From contig JAISWH010000154.1 of assembly GCA_031271125.1 (NCBI GenBank), positions 1 to 45,823 on the forward strand: DNA of 45,823 bases, in the 5' to 3' direction. The position numbers were made by a program, and so were the translations under genes. Position 1 is the first letter of the stretch. Every line of letters starts with the position of its first letter. The notes below the pieces were generated by a model that made no database searches, was not told where the DNA came from, and was given only the letters and a program-made list of their open reading frames with translations. Positions 28,605-37,782 of this stretch are shown here, in pieces. This DNA comes from Dysgonamonadaceae bacterium (GTDB lineage: Bacteria; Bacteroidota; Bacteroidia; Bacteroidales; Azobacteroidaceae).

Positions 28605-29876
28605 ATGCTTACACTCAAAGTTATTACGGAAAATACACAGGAAGTGATTGATAAATTGGCAAAAAAGCATTACGATGCCAAAGCGATTATCAATGAAGTG
28701 ATTGAAACCGATAAAAAGCGGAAAGCCGCTCAACAGCAATTGGATAGTAACCTTTCCGACCTGAATCGTTTGTCGAAATCCATCGGCCTGTTAATGAAAG
28801 AAGGACAAAAGGAATCCGCCGAATCAGCCCGCGCACAAGTCGCCGAGATGAAAGAAGGCAACAAGCAATTGGAATCAGATATGAAAGAATCCGAAAAACG
28901 GCTGACCGAATTGCTTTGGCAAATTCCAAACCTTCCTGCCGACAGTGTTCCCGAAGGTAAAAGCGCCGAAGACAATGTGGTGGAGAAAACCGGCGGCGTG
29001 ATTCCCATATTGCACGAAGGGGCGCTTCCACATTGGGAATTAGCAAAAAAGTATGATTTGATTGATTTTGAATTGGGCGTGAAAATTGCCGGCGCCGGTT
29101 TTCCGGTTTACAAGCAGAAAGGAGCGCAACTGCAACGCGCACTGATTAATTTTTTCTTGGATAAGGCCCGCGAAGCCGGTTATATCGAAATTCAACCGCC
29201 TTACGTGGTGAACGCCGATTCGGGTTATGGAACAGGGAATTTGCCTGATAAAGAAGGACAGATGTATCATGCCGGGCTGGATGATTTATACCTGATTCCG
29301 ACGGCGGAAATTCCTGTTACCAATATTTACCGCGACGTCATTTTGGAAGAAAAAGATTTGCCGGTTAAAAATGCGGCCTATTCAGCCTGTTTCCGTCGTG
29401 AAGCCGGTTCCTACGGAAAAGATGTGCGCGGCCTAAACCGGCTGCATCAGTTCGATAAAGTAGAAATCGTCAGGATTGAGAAACCCGAACGTTCTTATGA
29501 GTCTTTGCAGGAAATGGTTGATTATGTGCAAACTTTGGTCGAAAAATTGGAATTGCCCTGGCGTATTTTGCGGCTTAGCGGCGGGGATATGAGCTTCACT
29601 TCCGCATTGACGTTTGATTTCGAAGTCTTTTCGGCTGCGCAACAACGCTGGTTGGAAGTAAGTTCGGTTTCCAATTTTGAAAATTACCAGACCAACCGGT
29701 TGAAATGCCGTTATCGCGGTGAAGACAAAAAAATACAATTGTGTCATACCTTAAACGGGAGTGCGCTTGCTTTGCCCCGCATTGTAGCGGCTTTGTTGGA
29801 AAACAACCAGACTCCCGACGGTATTTTGATTCCTGAGGCTTTATGGCCTTATACTCGGTTTGAGCGGATTGATTGA
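28605..29876 (+). CDS. serS: Serine--tRNA ligase
   Basis: 423 aa, normal length. N-terminal coiled-coil arm (about residues 30-105) that binds tRNA-Ser, then the class II catalytic core: motif 2 with FRREAGSYGKDVRGLNRLHQF and motif 3 with LNGSALALPRIVAALLENNQ, plus TAEIPVTN for serine recognition. It is a single-gene unit, convergent with the prolyl oligopeptidase (53-nt gap). Confidence 0.96.
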   Translation: MLTLKVITENTQEVIDKLAKKHYDAKAIINEVIETDKKRKAAQQQLDSNLSDLNRLSKSIGLLMKEGQKESAESARAQVAEMKEGNKQLESDMKESEKRLTELLWQIPNLPADSVPEGKSAEDNVVEKTGGVIPILHEGALPHWELAKKYDLIDFELGVKIAGAGFPVYKQKGAQLQRALINFFLDKAREAGYIEIQPPYVVNADSGYGTGNLPDKEGQMYHAGLDDLYLIPTAEIPVTNIYRDVILEEKDLPVKNAAYSACFRREAGSYGKDVRGLNRLHQFDKVEIVRIEKPERSYESLQEMVDYVQTLVEKLELPWRILRLSGGDMSFTSALTFDFEVFSAAQQRWLEVSSVSNFENYQTNRLKCRYRGEDKKIQLCHTLNGSALALPRIVAALLENNQTPDGILIPEALWPYTRFERID

Positions 29877-29929
29877 GGAAAATTATCCCATTTTGCTCTT
29901 ATTCGACATTGTAGCAGTCATCCTGAGAT

Positions 29930-32041
29930 CTACTGCATTTTCATTCCCAAGTTATGCATGATGAAAGCGTAAATATCCGCAGTTTCCTCAATTTGTTTGG
30001 CGAGAGGTTTCCCGCTACCGTGTCCCGCTTTGGTTTCGATACGGATAATCTTAGGCGCGCCGCCCGTATCGGAAGCCTGTAAAGTAGCCATGTATTTGAA
30101 CGAATGGGCAGGCACCACGCGGTCGTCGTGGTCGGCCGTCGTCACCATGATAGCCGGATAAGGAGCGCCGTCATTTTTTATATTATGAAGCGGGGAATAA
30201 GCGTAAAGATAGCGGAACATTTCCTCGCTGTCGGCGCTGGTTCCGTAGTCGCTTGCCCAATTCCAACCGATAGTGAAGACATGATAACGAAGCATGTCCA
30301 TCACGCCGACTTGGGGAATGGCTACCTTAAACAAATCGGGACGTTGATTGACGACAGCGCCGACCAACAATCCGCCGTTAGAGCCGCCGACCACCGACAG
30401 TTTTTTCGGACGGGTGTATTTTTCCCCGATCAGGTATTCGGCGGCAGCGATAAAATCGTCAAATACATTTTGTTTGTTCAACTTGACGCCGGCCTGATGC
30501 CAATCTTCGCCGTATTCGCCGCCTCCGCGCAAATTGGTCTGAGCGTAAATGCCTCCGTTTTCGAGAAACGGCAAACGGCTGGTTGAGAATCCGGGATTCA
30601 GGCTGATGTTAAAACCGCCGTATCCGTAGAGGAAAACCGGATTGTTCCCGTCTTTTTTCAATCCTTTCTTATAGGTGAGGAACATGGGTATTTTCGTTCC
30701 GTCCTTACTTGGATAAAACACTTGTTCCGTCACATAATCTTCGGGAGTAAACGCGACTTTGGGAGCCAAATACAATTCCGATGTATTTGCGTCGACGTCA
30801 TATTTGAAAATGGTGGCCGGATAAGTGAATGAAGTAAAGCTGTAAAACGTTTCCTTATCGTCTTTGTCGCCGCTGAAATGCACCGAACCTAAGGCCGGTA
30901 AAGTAATTTCGTGCAACTGTTTTCCGTCTAAGCCGAACACGTAAGCGTGATTGGATGCGTCTTTATCGTAAGTTAAAATCAGGCGGCCGCCGATCATTTC
31001 GACGTCGCTCAATACGGATTCGTTTTCGGGAACCAGTTCTTTCCATTCGTTCAATTTCGGCGCGGCAATGTTGGCCGTCATAATCCGGTATTTCGGCGAT
31101 TGGTAATTAGTGAAGATATATATTTTATCCCCGATTACTTCGATGGGGTAATAGGTATCTTCCATATTGTCGGTCAAAGCGATAACAGGCGTGTTTGCTT
31201 TTGTCAGGTCTTTGATAAAAAGGTTGTTGCCGCTTCCGGCTCCCGATTCGATAATAAACAGGATTCGCTCGTCTTCACTTGCCTGGGCATAATAAAACCG
31301 TTTGGGTTCTTTCGGATTTTGAAAAACCAACACATCTTTCGATTGCGGTTCGCCCAATTGATGATAATAGATTTTGATATTTTCGTTCACATTGGAAAAT
31401 TCCTTACCGGCTGCCGGAGCATCGTATGCGCTGTAATAGAAACCGTTGCCTTTCCAACTTGCGCCGGAGAATTTCGACCACAAGATATGGTCGTCGAGCA
31501 GTTTGCGGGCGGCGAGGTCGATGACGTAGATTTCCCGCCAGTCCGAACCGCTACGCGAAATGGTGTAGGCCATATACTTTCCGTCGTTGGAAAAAGAGAT
31601 GTCGGCCAGCGCCACCGTGCCGTCGTCCGACAGCGTATTGGGGTCTAACAAGACGGTCGCTTCGCCGTTCAAAGCATCCTTGACATACAAAACACTTTGG
31701 TTTTGTAAGCCGTCGTTTTTGAAAAAATAATATTTGCCATGCTTCTTTTGAGGTACGCCGATACGTTCGTAATTCACCAAATCGGTCAAGCGCTGTTTCA
31801 GTTGTTCGCGGAAAGGAATTTTTGCCAAATATCCGTTACTTACCTGATTTTCCGCTTCGACCCAGGCGGCAGTAGCCTGCGAAGTGTCGTTTTCGAGCCA
31901 ACGGTAAGGATCAGGGACTTCCGTTCCGAAATAGTTATCTACTGTGTTGTCTTTTTCCGCTACGGGATAGGTTAATTTTGTTTCCGGTTGGCAGGCGCCT
32001 AAAATCAATAAACTGCTCATTAAAATTGCTTTGACTTTCAT
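29930..32041 (-). CDS. Prolyl oligopeptidase (S9A) lipoprotein
   Basis: About 703 aa. Signal peptide with lipobox LILGAC, so likely a lipid-anchored periplasmic protein. N-terminal PDPYRWLEND and a seven-bladed propeller, then the alpha/beta hydrolase domain with Ser in VVGGSNGGLLVG, Asp in TADHDDRV, and His in KAGHGSGKP. It cleaves short peptides after proline. I start at ATG 32041 (MKVKAILMSSLL); the frame stays open to 32212 into clpB, but that extension lacks any family sequence and would hide the lipoprotein signal. Confidence 0.93.
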   Translation of the reverse strand: MKVKAILMSSLLILGACQPETKLTYPVAEKDNTVDNYFGTEVPDPYRWLENDTSQATAAWVEAENQVSNGYLAKIPFREQLKQRLTDLVNYERIGVPQKKHGKYYFFKNDGLQNQSVLYVKDALNGEATVLLDPNTLSDDGTVALADISFSNDGKYMAYTISRSGSDWREIYVIDLAARKLLDDHILWSKFSGASWKGNGFYYSAYDAPAAGKEFSNVNENIKIYYHQLGEPQSKDVLVFQNPKEPKRFYYAQASEDERILFIIESGAGSGNNLFIKDLTKANTPVIALTDNMEDTYYPIEVIGDKIYIFTNYQSPKYRIMTANIAAPKLNEWKELVPENESVLSDVEMIGGRLILTYDKDASNHAYVFGLDGKQLHEITLPALGSVHFSGDKDDKETFYSFTSFTYPATIFKYDVDANTSELYLAPKVAFTPEDYVTEQVFYPSKDGTKIPMFLTYKKGLKKDGNNPVFLYGYGGFNISLNPGFSTSRLPFLENGGIYAQTNLRGGGEYGEDWHQAGVKLNKQNVFDDFIAAAEYLIGEKYTRPKKLSVVGGSNGGLLVGAVVNQRPDLFKVAIPQVGVMDMLRYHVFTIGWNWASDYGTSADSEEMFRYLYAYSPLHNIKNDGAPYPAIMVTTADHDDRVVPAHSFKYMATLQASDTGGAPKIIRIETKAGHGSGKPLAKQIEETADIYAFIMHNLGMKMQ

Positions 32042-32067
32042 TTGTTTGTTGTTTTGTAATTTTTTTA

Positions 32068-32098
32068 CAAAATTAGATGAAAAACCTCGGTTTTCCAA
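32068..32098 (-). promoter_or_regulatory. Promoter for the prolyl oligopeptidase
   Basis: Minus strand TTG (32096-32098), 20-bp spacer, TAATTTTG (32068-32075), 26 nt before the chosen start. This supports the shorter start. Confidence 0.6.
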
Positions 32099-32150
32099 GT
32101 ATGTGTGAATAAAAAAAGTTTTTTTACGGAGGAAAGTCAGATTATATACT

Positions 32151-34748
32151 TTACATGGAAAACCGCAACACCCCCTCATCCGCATCCACAACAATCGCCT
32201 TACCGTAATCAATTTTCCTCGCCAAAATATCTTTCGACAGCGGATTCAGCACCTGCCGCTGAATCACCCGTTTGACGGGACGGGCGCCGTATTGCGGATC
32301 GAATCCTTCTTCGGCAATCACGTTAATCGCCGCTTCGGTAAATTGTATTTCGACGCCGTTTTCAGCCAATTGTTTTTTCACAACATTCAGTTGCAACTCT
32401 ACAATCGCCTTGATTTCCGATTCGTCCAAAGGCGTAAACATAATCGTCTCGTCAATCCGGTTCAGAAATTCGGGACGGATGGTTTTCTTCAGCAAATCCA
32501 GCACTTCGTTTTTAGTTCGTTCCATGATTTGCTCCTTCGCCGTTTGCCCTTTGCCTTGCGCCTGCTCGATGTTCTCACGAATAATTTGCGAACCCAGATT
32601 GGAAGTCATGATGATAATCGTGTTCTTAAAATTGGCTGTACGGCCTTTGTTGTCGGTCAGACGGCCATCGTCGAGTACTTGCAACAGGACATTAAATACA
32701 TCGGGATGCGCTTTTTCGATTTCGTCGAACAAGACTACCGAATAGGGTTTGCGGCGCACGGCTTCGGTCAATTGCCCGCCTTCGTCATAGCCTACATAGC
32801 CCGGAGGCGATCCGATTAAACGGGTTACAGTGAACTTTTCCTGATACTCGCTCATATCAATCCGGGTCATCATATTTTCGTCGTCGAACAAGTATTCGGC
32901 CAGCGCTTTTGCCAATTCGGTTTTTCCCACGCCGGTCGTACCGAGGAAGATAAACGAACCTATCGGACGTTTGGGGTCTTGCAATCCGGCACGGCTCCGG
33001 CGAATGGCGTCGGAAACGGCGGTGATGGCTTCTTCCTGTCCTACGACTCTTTTGTGGAGTTCTTCTTCCAAGTGCAACAGTTTGTCGGATTCGCTTTGCA
33101 GCATCCGTCCGACAGGTATGCCCGTCCAACGGGAAACAACGTCGGCAATGTCGTCCGTATCGACTTCCTCTTTTATCATGGCGCTGCCGCCTTGCATCGC
33201 GCTTAATTCCTGCTGGAATTTTTCTATTTCCGCTTCCTTTTGCTTCAACAAACCGTAACGGATTTCGGCTACTTTGCCGTAATCGCCTGCGCGTTCGGCA
33301 TTTTCGGCCTGGTACTTCAAATCTTCAATGTCGATTTTGTTTTGTTGGATTTTGTTGATGATTTCCCGTTCCGACTTCCATTGGGCTTTGAAACGCGCTT
33401 CTTCTTCCTGCAAATCGGCGATTTCTTTGTTCAGGGTTTCCAGCTTATAGGTATCGTTTTCACGCTTGATGGCTTCCCGTTCAATCTCTAATTGCGTGAT
33501 TTTCCGGGTGATTTCGTCCAAATCTTCGGGAACGGAATCGACTTGCATCCGCAGGCGGGCGGCTGCTTCATCCATCAGGTCTATCGCCTTGTCGGGCAAA
33601 TAGCGGTCGGAAATATAACGAATGGAAAGTTGTACGGAAGCAATAATCGCATCGTCTTTGATACGGATTTTATGATGGTTTTCGTATTTTTCCTTCAGTC
33701 CCCGAAGGATGGAAATCGCATCCGTTTCGCTCGGTTCGTCAATCATAACCTGTTGGAAACGGCGTTCCAGGGCTTTATCCTTTTCAAAATACTTTTGGTA
33801 TTCGTTCAAAGTAGTAGCGCCGATAGCACGGAGTTCGCCGCGCGCCAAAGCCGGTTTCAGGATATTGGCGGCGTCCATAGCGCCTTCGCCTCCTCCTGCG
33901 CCGACGAGGGTATGAATTTCATCAATAAAGAGGATGATTTCGCCATCCGAACCGGTTACTTCATTGACAACCGATTTCAAACGTTCTTCAAATTCGCCTT
34001 TGTATTTGGCGCCGGCAATCAAAGCGCCCATATCTAAGGAAAAAATTTGTTTCGATTTCAGGTTTTCGGGTACGTCGCCGCGGACAATCCGGTGTGCCAA
34101 TCCTTCGGCAATCGCGGTTTTACCGACGCCCGGTTCGCCGATCAGTATCGGGTTATTTTTCGTTCGGCGGCTCAATATTTGTAAGACGCGGCGGATTTCT
34201 TCGTCCCGTCCGATGACAGGGTCGGATTTTCCCGAACGCGCCCGCTCATTCAGGTTAATTGCATATTTGGAAAGTGATTGATAGGTATCTTCCGCCGATT
34301 GGCTCGCCACCGGATTACCCTTTCTCAGTTCACGGATGGCTGCGGTCAAATCCTTTTCGGTAACTCCGGCGTCTTTCAACAGGGTTGAGACGGCGCTTTT
34401 TTCCAAAAATAAAGCCAGGATAATAGGTTCGATGGATACATATTGGTCGCCCATTTTGGCGCTGAGGTCAATTGCTTTCTGTAAGACGGCGTTGGTTTCG
34501 CGGCTTAAAAAAGGTTCTCCACCCGAAACTTTCGGGAAAGAATCAATTTCTTTATCTAAGAGAACTGACAATTGACGCGAATTGACGCTCATTTTTTGAA
34601 ACAGGAAGTTGGTAATGCTTTCCGCTTCTTCCAAAATGGCTTTCATCAAGTGAGCAGGCTCAATGGCTTGCTGGTTTTTACTGCGTGTCAAGTCAATACT
34701 TTTCTGTACTACGCTTTGCGCTTTGATAGTAAAATTGTTATAATTCAT
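32151..34748 (-). CDS. clpB: ATP-dependent disaggregase ClpB
   Basis: 865 aa, usual length. Hexameric AAA+ chaperone that rescues aggregated proteins with DnaK. Clp N domain (about 1-145), first AAA+ module with Walker A GEPGVGKT (204-211) and Walker B LFIDEIH, the ClpB middle coiled coil (about 400-525), second AAA+ module with GTTGVGKT and [14 protein letters not shown], and the C-terminal domain ([15 protein letters not shown]). No ClpP-binding loop is expected or seen. The upstream DNA (34749-35440) carries no gene but holds a repeat and the invertible segment whose present promoter points at this gene. I find no clear clpB promoter of its own within 100 bp. Confidence 0.96.
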   Translation of the reverse strand: MNYNNFTIKAQSVVQKSIDLTRSKNQQAIEPAHLMKAILEEAESITNFLFQKMSVNSRQLSVLLDKEIDSFPKVSGGEPFLSRETNAVLQKAIDLSAKMGDQYVSIEPIILALFLEKSAVSTLLKDAGVTEKDLTAAIRELRKGNPVASQSAEDTYQSLSKYAINLNERARSGKSDPVIGRDEEIRRVLQILSRRTKNNPILIGEPGVGKTAIAEGLAHRIVRGDVPENLKSKQIFSLDMGALIAGAKYKGEFEERLKSVVNEVTGSDGEIILFIDEIHTLVGAGGGEGAMDAANILKPALARGELRAIGATTLNEYQKYFEKDKALERRFQQVMIDEPSETDAISILRGLKEKYENHHKIRIKDDAIIASVQLSIRYISDRYLPDKAIDLMDEAAARLRMQVDSVPEDLDEITRKITQLEIEREAIKRENDTYKLETLNKEIADLQEEEARFKAQWKSEREIINKIQQNKIDIEDLKYQAENAERAGDYGKVAEIRYGLLKQKEAEIEKFQQELSAMQGGSAMIKEEVDTDDIADVVSRWTGIPVGRMLQSESDKLLHLEEELHKRVVGQEEAITAVSDAIRRSRAGLQDPKRPIGSFIFLGTTGVGKTELAKALAEYLFDDENMMTRIDMSEYQEKFTVTRLIGSPPGYVGYDEGGQLTEAVRRKPYSVVLFDEIEKAHPDVFNVLLQVLDDGRLTDNKGRTANFKNTIIIMTSNLGSQIIRENIEQAQGKGQTAKEQIMERTKNEVLDLLKKTIRPEFLNRIDETIMFTPLDESEIKAIVELQLNVVKKQLAENGVEIQFTEAAINVIAEEGFDPQYGARPVKRVIQRQVLNPLSKDILARKIDYGKAIVVDADEGVLRFSM

Positions 34749-34880
34749 ATATCTAATATTTTCCTTATGTTATACAAAAGATTTGCCATAGTGGAAAATG
34801 CTGACAGAATGACAGGAAAAAACCGTATAAGATACAAACCGACAACGTGATTTTTAACATAGTTAATGGTAGAAAACTCA

Positions 34881-34948
34881 GCCGAAAATAGTCTCTAAAT
34901 GACAGCCTATTAATTATCAAAAACGCGTGTTAATTTTTTTAACAAATA
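34881..34948. repeat. R1 repeat, copy A
   Basis: From GCCGAAAATAGTCTCTAAAT through ATTATCAA, ACGCGTGTTAATTTTT and ACAAA. Nearly the same as 44811-44877 and closely like 37580-37645. In this copy it directly abuts the left inverted repeat of the invertible segment. Confidence 0.8.
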
Positions 34949-35000
34949 TGTCTGTCACTATATAGGTGACAGACAAACGTCGTTAACACATAATTCGGCG

Positions 35001-35008
35001 CAAAGATA
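35001..35008 (-). promoter_or_regulatory. Promoter -7 box inside invertible segment A
   Basis: Minus strand TATCTTTG followed by CGCC. Upstream of it is GGATAGTAATCAATC (minus strand; 35021-35035), which recurs in segment C at the same distance. As drawn it fires toward clpB. After inversion it would sit at 35266-35273 pointing to the FISUMP gene. Confidence 0.6.
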
Positions 35009-35204
35009 AATAATTTAACAGATTGATTACTATCCAATTGCATGTATTATTTATTTCTTTATAAAAAAAAGTCTGAATTGTTAATTTTTTTTGTTTTTTT
35101 GCCAAAAATGCTTTAACTACCTGATTTTTAGTTTCTTATAATATGTTTAAAAAGTGTTTAACAAATTTGATTTTGAACAATCTGATTATCAATCACATAT
35201 AAAA

Positions 35205-35257
35205 ACATTGTCAAAAAATGACACAAAACACAGATTTGTGTCATTTTTTGACAATGT
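35205..35257. repeat. Perfect 23-bp hairpin inside segment A
   Basis: Arms 35205-35227 and 35235-35257 are perfect complements around a 7-nt loop (ACACAGA). Each arm holds the smaller palindrome TGTCA-AAAAA-TGACA or its complement. AT-rich and without a T-tract after it, so it looks like a protein binding site or a cruciform rather than a terminator. Confidence 0.85.
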
Positions 35258-35440
35258 AACTATTTGATTTTCAGCGTGTTACGAAATAAAAAAAATCGTG
35301 TCCGTCACCTATATAGTGACAGACAGCGGATGTGTGAAGTTGATGGATCTAATTTATTCATACAAAGCAATTTATGTGTTTTTTTTAAAAAAGCTCTAAA
35401 ACTTAAAAAATGTAAAAATTAACAATTGAAAAGGTTTAAA

Positions 35441-37369
35441 ATGACGAAAAAAACATTTTTTTTATTATTGCTGTTTCTGATGACTTTGGGAACAGTTAAT
35501 GTGAATGCTCAGGTAACAATCGGCAGCAAGCAGAATCCCCAGGACGGAGCGGTCCTGGATTTATCGCAGGTGAACGATCAGAATCTGGGATTTTTATTGC
35601 CCCGAGTTTCGTTGGTAAATGTTACCGACTGGCAGTTACAAGGGGATTCCAATAATGGAACGGGTATGCTGGTCTACAATACCAACGCGGCTACAGCGGG
35701 AGGAAACGGAAAAGCGGGTATGTATATCTGGACAGGCGCAGGCGGTTGGGAAGCCTTAAAATCGAACTTTGCCGATGCCGTACCGGTAGAAGGTTTTGAC
35801 CTTAGCCCGTCTTCTCCGGTGTACCTCTATGTCGGTCAAACGGCTACTGTTACGGTCTCCGGTTTTATGCCGTATAACGCTCGCTATCCGGGCGTATACT
35901 GGACAATCAGCGAGGGTCAAGACAAGACGAGAATCACGACAAGAAGCATGACTTCTTGTATCCTTACCGGTCTGGCATTAGGCCAGTCCACACTGACAGT
36001 CACGAGTCTGGACGGAAATTATCAACAGATGGTAACTATCGACATTAAAGCATGTTCGTCACAGCCGGATGCTCCCACCGGTATTACGTTCTCCAAAACG
36101 GGTATTAAGTCGAATGAAGAGATTACGGCTACCGCTACGCCTGAAGTTACCTCCGGCGGTACAGTACCGGCGAAATACAACTGGACAATCCCCAGCGATT
36201 ATTTTGATATTACCGGCGGTAACGGCACGCGGGTTATCACCCTGAGTGCTAAAACGGCTTCCACGTCAATTACCAATGCTATTAAGGTCAATGCAGAAAA
36301 CACCTGCGGCACAAGTACTGATTACAGTAACACAACCGTCCTTAGTATTTGTACGGATGAGCCTGCCACCCCGGAAACGATTTCGTTTTCGCCTTCAAGC
36401 GTTGATTTAAACGGTACGTTTACGGCATCCGTTCCGGAAGTGAGTACCGGCACACAAATACCGACGTCTTATACTTGGACCATACCCGCCGGTTTAACGC
36501 CTACCGGTTCACAAACGACTTTAGTGCCTACAATCGAACTTACGGGGACAAGGGCCGGTAAGTATGATGCCGGGACAATTAAAGTGAAAGCAACCAATGC
36601 TTGCGGTACAAGCGACGAGCAAACCAGCGCTTCGGCTGTAACCGTTTGTTCTGCCGCTCCGGCTACACCTGGTGCAATAACACTCTCATCTACCTCCATT
36701 AGTCAGTACAGTATGTTTACGGCATCCGTTCGGGAAGTGACTACCGGCACACAAATACCGACGTCTTATACTTGGACCATACCCGACGGTTTAACGCCTA
36801 CCGGTTCACAAACGACTACAACAACGCCTACAATCACACTTACAGGGGCAACGGACGGAACGCATGTTGCCGGAACAATTAAAGTAACAGCAAATAATGA
36901 TTGCGGTTCAAGCGACGAACGGAGTAGCGATTCGGATGTAACTGTTAGCCCTGTTGACTGTTCGGGACATTTCCTAGCTCAGGGTGCGTATTCAGGTCAA
37001 GACGATCCGCCCCTAAGTTTTATGGCTACAATGTCTGATCTTACACACTTCTTCCAGGCAGACGGGAACTTGTGCATCGCCAAAAACGACATGGAATACG
37101 GTCGTAGTTATCAATCATGGCAGGACGCAAAAGACGCCTGTGAGTCCTTAAATACCAATGACCAGTCCGGGTGGCGCCTGCCAAACATCGCAGAATTAGG
37201 TAATCTTACATCGCACAAGGAGGAGTTCTCGCTCAGCGATCAGCAGTACGCCTCGAGCTCATCTAATGGCTACGACACCAGCTTCTTGTGGTATTTCTAT
37301 ATGAACTGGGTGACAACCGCAAGCGGCGAATATTACTCGGCTGCTGTTCGTTGTGTCAAGAGTTTGTAG
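35441..37369 (+). CDS. FISUMP/Ig-like repeat surface protein 2
   Basis: 642 aa from ATG 35441 (the frame opens at TTG 35426). Signal peptide almost identical to the other two family members. The family N-terminal module (AVLDLSQVNDQNLGFLLPRVSL) is followed by a Big2-like domain (about 115-205), three Ig/PKD-like repeats that each begin with Cys (CSSQPDAP, CTDEPATP, CSAAPATPG), and a C-terminal FISUMP/DUF1566-like domain (SWQDAKDACESLN, GWRLPNIAELGNL, YYSAAVRCVKSL). The second and third repeats are recent copies. Probably a surface protein of unknown ligand. It is the gene that segment A would switch. Confidence 0.88.
   Translation: MTKKTFFLLLLFLMTLGTVNVNAQVTIGSKQNPQDGAVLDLSQVNDQNLGFLLPRVSLVNVTDWQLQGDSNNGTGMLVYNTNAATAGGNGKAGMYIWTGAGGWEALKSNFADAVPVEGFDLSPSSPVYLYVGQTATVTVSGFMPYNARYPGVYWTISEGQDKTRITTRSMTSCILTGLALGQSTLTVTSLDGNYQQMVTIDIKACSSQPDAPTGITFSKTGIKSNEEITATATPEVTSGGTVPAKYNWTIPSDYFDITGGNGTRVITLSAKTASTSITNAIKVNAENTCGTSTDYSNTTVLSICTDEPATPETISFSPSSVDLNGTFTASVPEVSTGTQIPTSYTWTIPAGLTPTGSQTTLVPTIELTGTRAGKYDAGTIKVKATNACGTSDEQTSASAVTVCSAAPATPGAITLSSTSISQYSMFTASVREVTTGTQIPTSYTWTIPDGLTPTGSQTTTTTPTITLTGATDGTHVAGTIKVTANNDCGSSDERSSDSDVTVSPVDCSGHFLAQGAYSGQDDPPLSFMATMSDLTHFFQADGNLCIAKNDMEYGRSYQSWQDAKDACESLNTNDQSGWRLPNIAELGNLTSHKEEFSLSDQQYASSSSNGYDTSFLWYFYMNWVTTASGEYYSAAVRCVKSL
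36422..36820 (+). repeat. Recent internal duplication (297-bp period)
   Basis: 36422-36523 and 36719-36820 are almost identical over about 100 bp (ACGGCATCCGTTC at the start, CCTACCGGTTCACAAACGAC near the end), offset 297 bp = 99 codons, one Ig-like repeat. The flanking parts of the two repeats have diverged more, suggesting gene conversion or recent expansion within the gene. Confidence 0.85.
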
Positions 37370-37407
37370 ACTATTTGATTTTTGACAATTTAACCTTTAC
37401 GCCCCCA

Positions 37408-37544
37408 CTCGGCGTAGGCTCTGCCCCTACGTCGGGTTAAAAGCATGTCTCCGGACATGCCGCAAGCGTGGACGCTTGCTATTAGCCCGACGTAGTCGAA
37501 GACCACGCCGAGCGAGGAGCAACAGACCTGCGGTCTGTTGCTCC
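37408..37544. repeat. GC-rich branched palindrome element
   Basis: Outer arms CTCGGCGT (37408-37415) and ACGCCGAG (37505-37512); second stem CTACGTCGGG (37427-37436) with 37486-37495; inside it two perfect hairpins, GCATGTC/GACATGC (37443-37460) and GCAAGCGT/ACGCTTGC (37462-37479). After the outer arm comes a perfect 13-bp hairpin GGAGCAACAGACC/GGTCTGTTGCTCC with loop TGC (37516-37544), then TTCTAATTT. The last could end the FISUMP transcript. A fragment with CGCTCGGCGTAG also lies at 44777-44788 next to R1 copy C. Confidence 0.8.
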
Positions 37545-37579
37545 TTCTAATTTATGCTAAACACAAGTTTTGCAGGTGA

Positions 37580-37645
37580 GCCAAAAATAGTCTTTTAATG
37601 ACACCTCAATAATTATCAAAAACGCGTGTTAATTTTTTAACAAAA
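37580..37645. repeat. R1 repeat, orphan copy
   Basis: GCCAAAAATAGTC, then AATTATCAAAAACGCGTGTT and AATTTTTTAACAAAA. Same repeat as 34881-34948 and 44811-44877, but here no long inverted repeat pair follows. The downstream gene is GH51. Confidence 0.75.
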
Positions 37646-37683
37646 GTGTCACTGCACAAAATTATTCTGAAATAAGTGTATTT

Positions 37684-37717
37684 TTTGTCACTTAATACAA
37701 AAAAATTAGTAACTTTG
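37684..37717 (+). promoter_or_regulatory. Promoter for the GH51 gene
   Basis: TTTG (37684-37687), a 22-bp spacer, TAACTTTG (37710-37717). The leader to the ATG is A-rich with a doubled TAACATTTAAA, usual for Bacteroidota leaders without a Shine-Dalgarno site. TGCACAAA/TTTGTGCA (37653-37660 and 37714-37721) bracket the promoter and could be an operator pair. Confidence 0.55.
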
Positions 37718-37782
37718 TGCAAAGATGTATGTTAGCTTTAACATTTAAATAACATTTAAATAACAAATAAATAACAAACAAC

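Larger units (their letters stand above)
34949..35325. other. Invertible promoter segment A (phase-switch element) upstream of FISUMP protein 2
   Basis: Inverted repeats at 34949-34975 and 35299-35325: 27 bp, one mismatch, starting TGTCTGTCACTATATAGG on the left. They enclose 323 bp with no gene. Each arm is itself a near-palindrome (TGTCTGTCAC/GTGACAGACA around TATATAG). Inside, a minus-strand promoter box (35001-35008) points away from the surface gene, and a perfect 23-bp hairpin lies at 35205-35257. This is the arrangement of Bacteroidales invertible promoters acted on by site-specific recombinases; inversion itself is inferred. Confidence 0.75.

Noticed and set aside
32042..32212. N-terminal extension of the prolyl oligopeptidase into clpB
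   Set aside because: The extension overlaps clpB, hides a clear lipoprotein signal and is preceded by a promoter placed for the shorter start.
32272..34575. Several long plus-strand frames opposite clpB (up to 181 codons)
   Set aside because: They are shadows of a well-conserved gene; none shows a recognisable domain or promoter.
34949..34975. Inverted repeat arm read alone as an operator or terminator
   Set aside because: Each arm is a near-palindrome, but the matching inverted partner about 320 bp away and the repetition of this layout at a second locus fit a recombination site better.
35250..35275. Forward promoter in segment A at TAACTATTTG
   Set aside because: The gap between TA and TTTG is 4 nt, not 2, and there is no -33 box, so it does not support an ON state in the present orientation.
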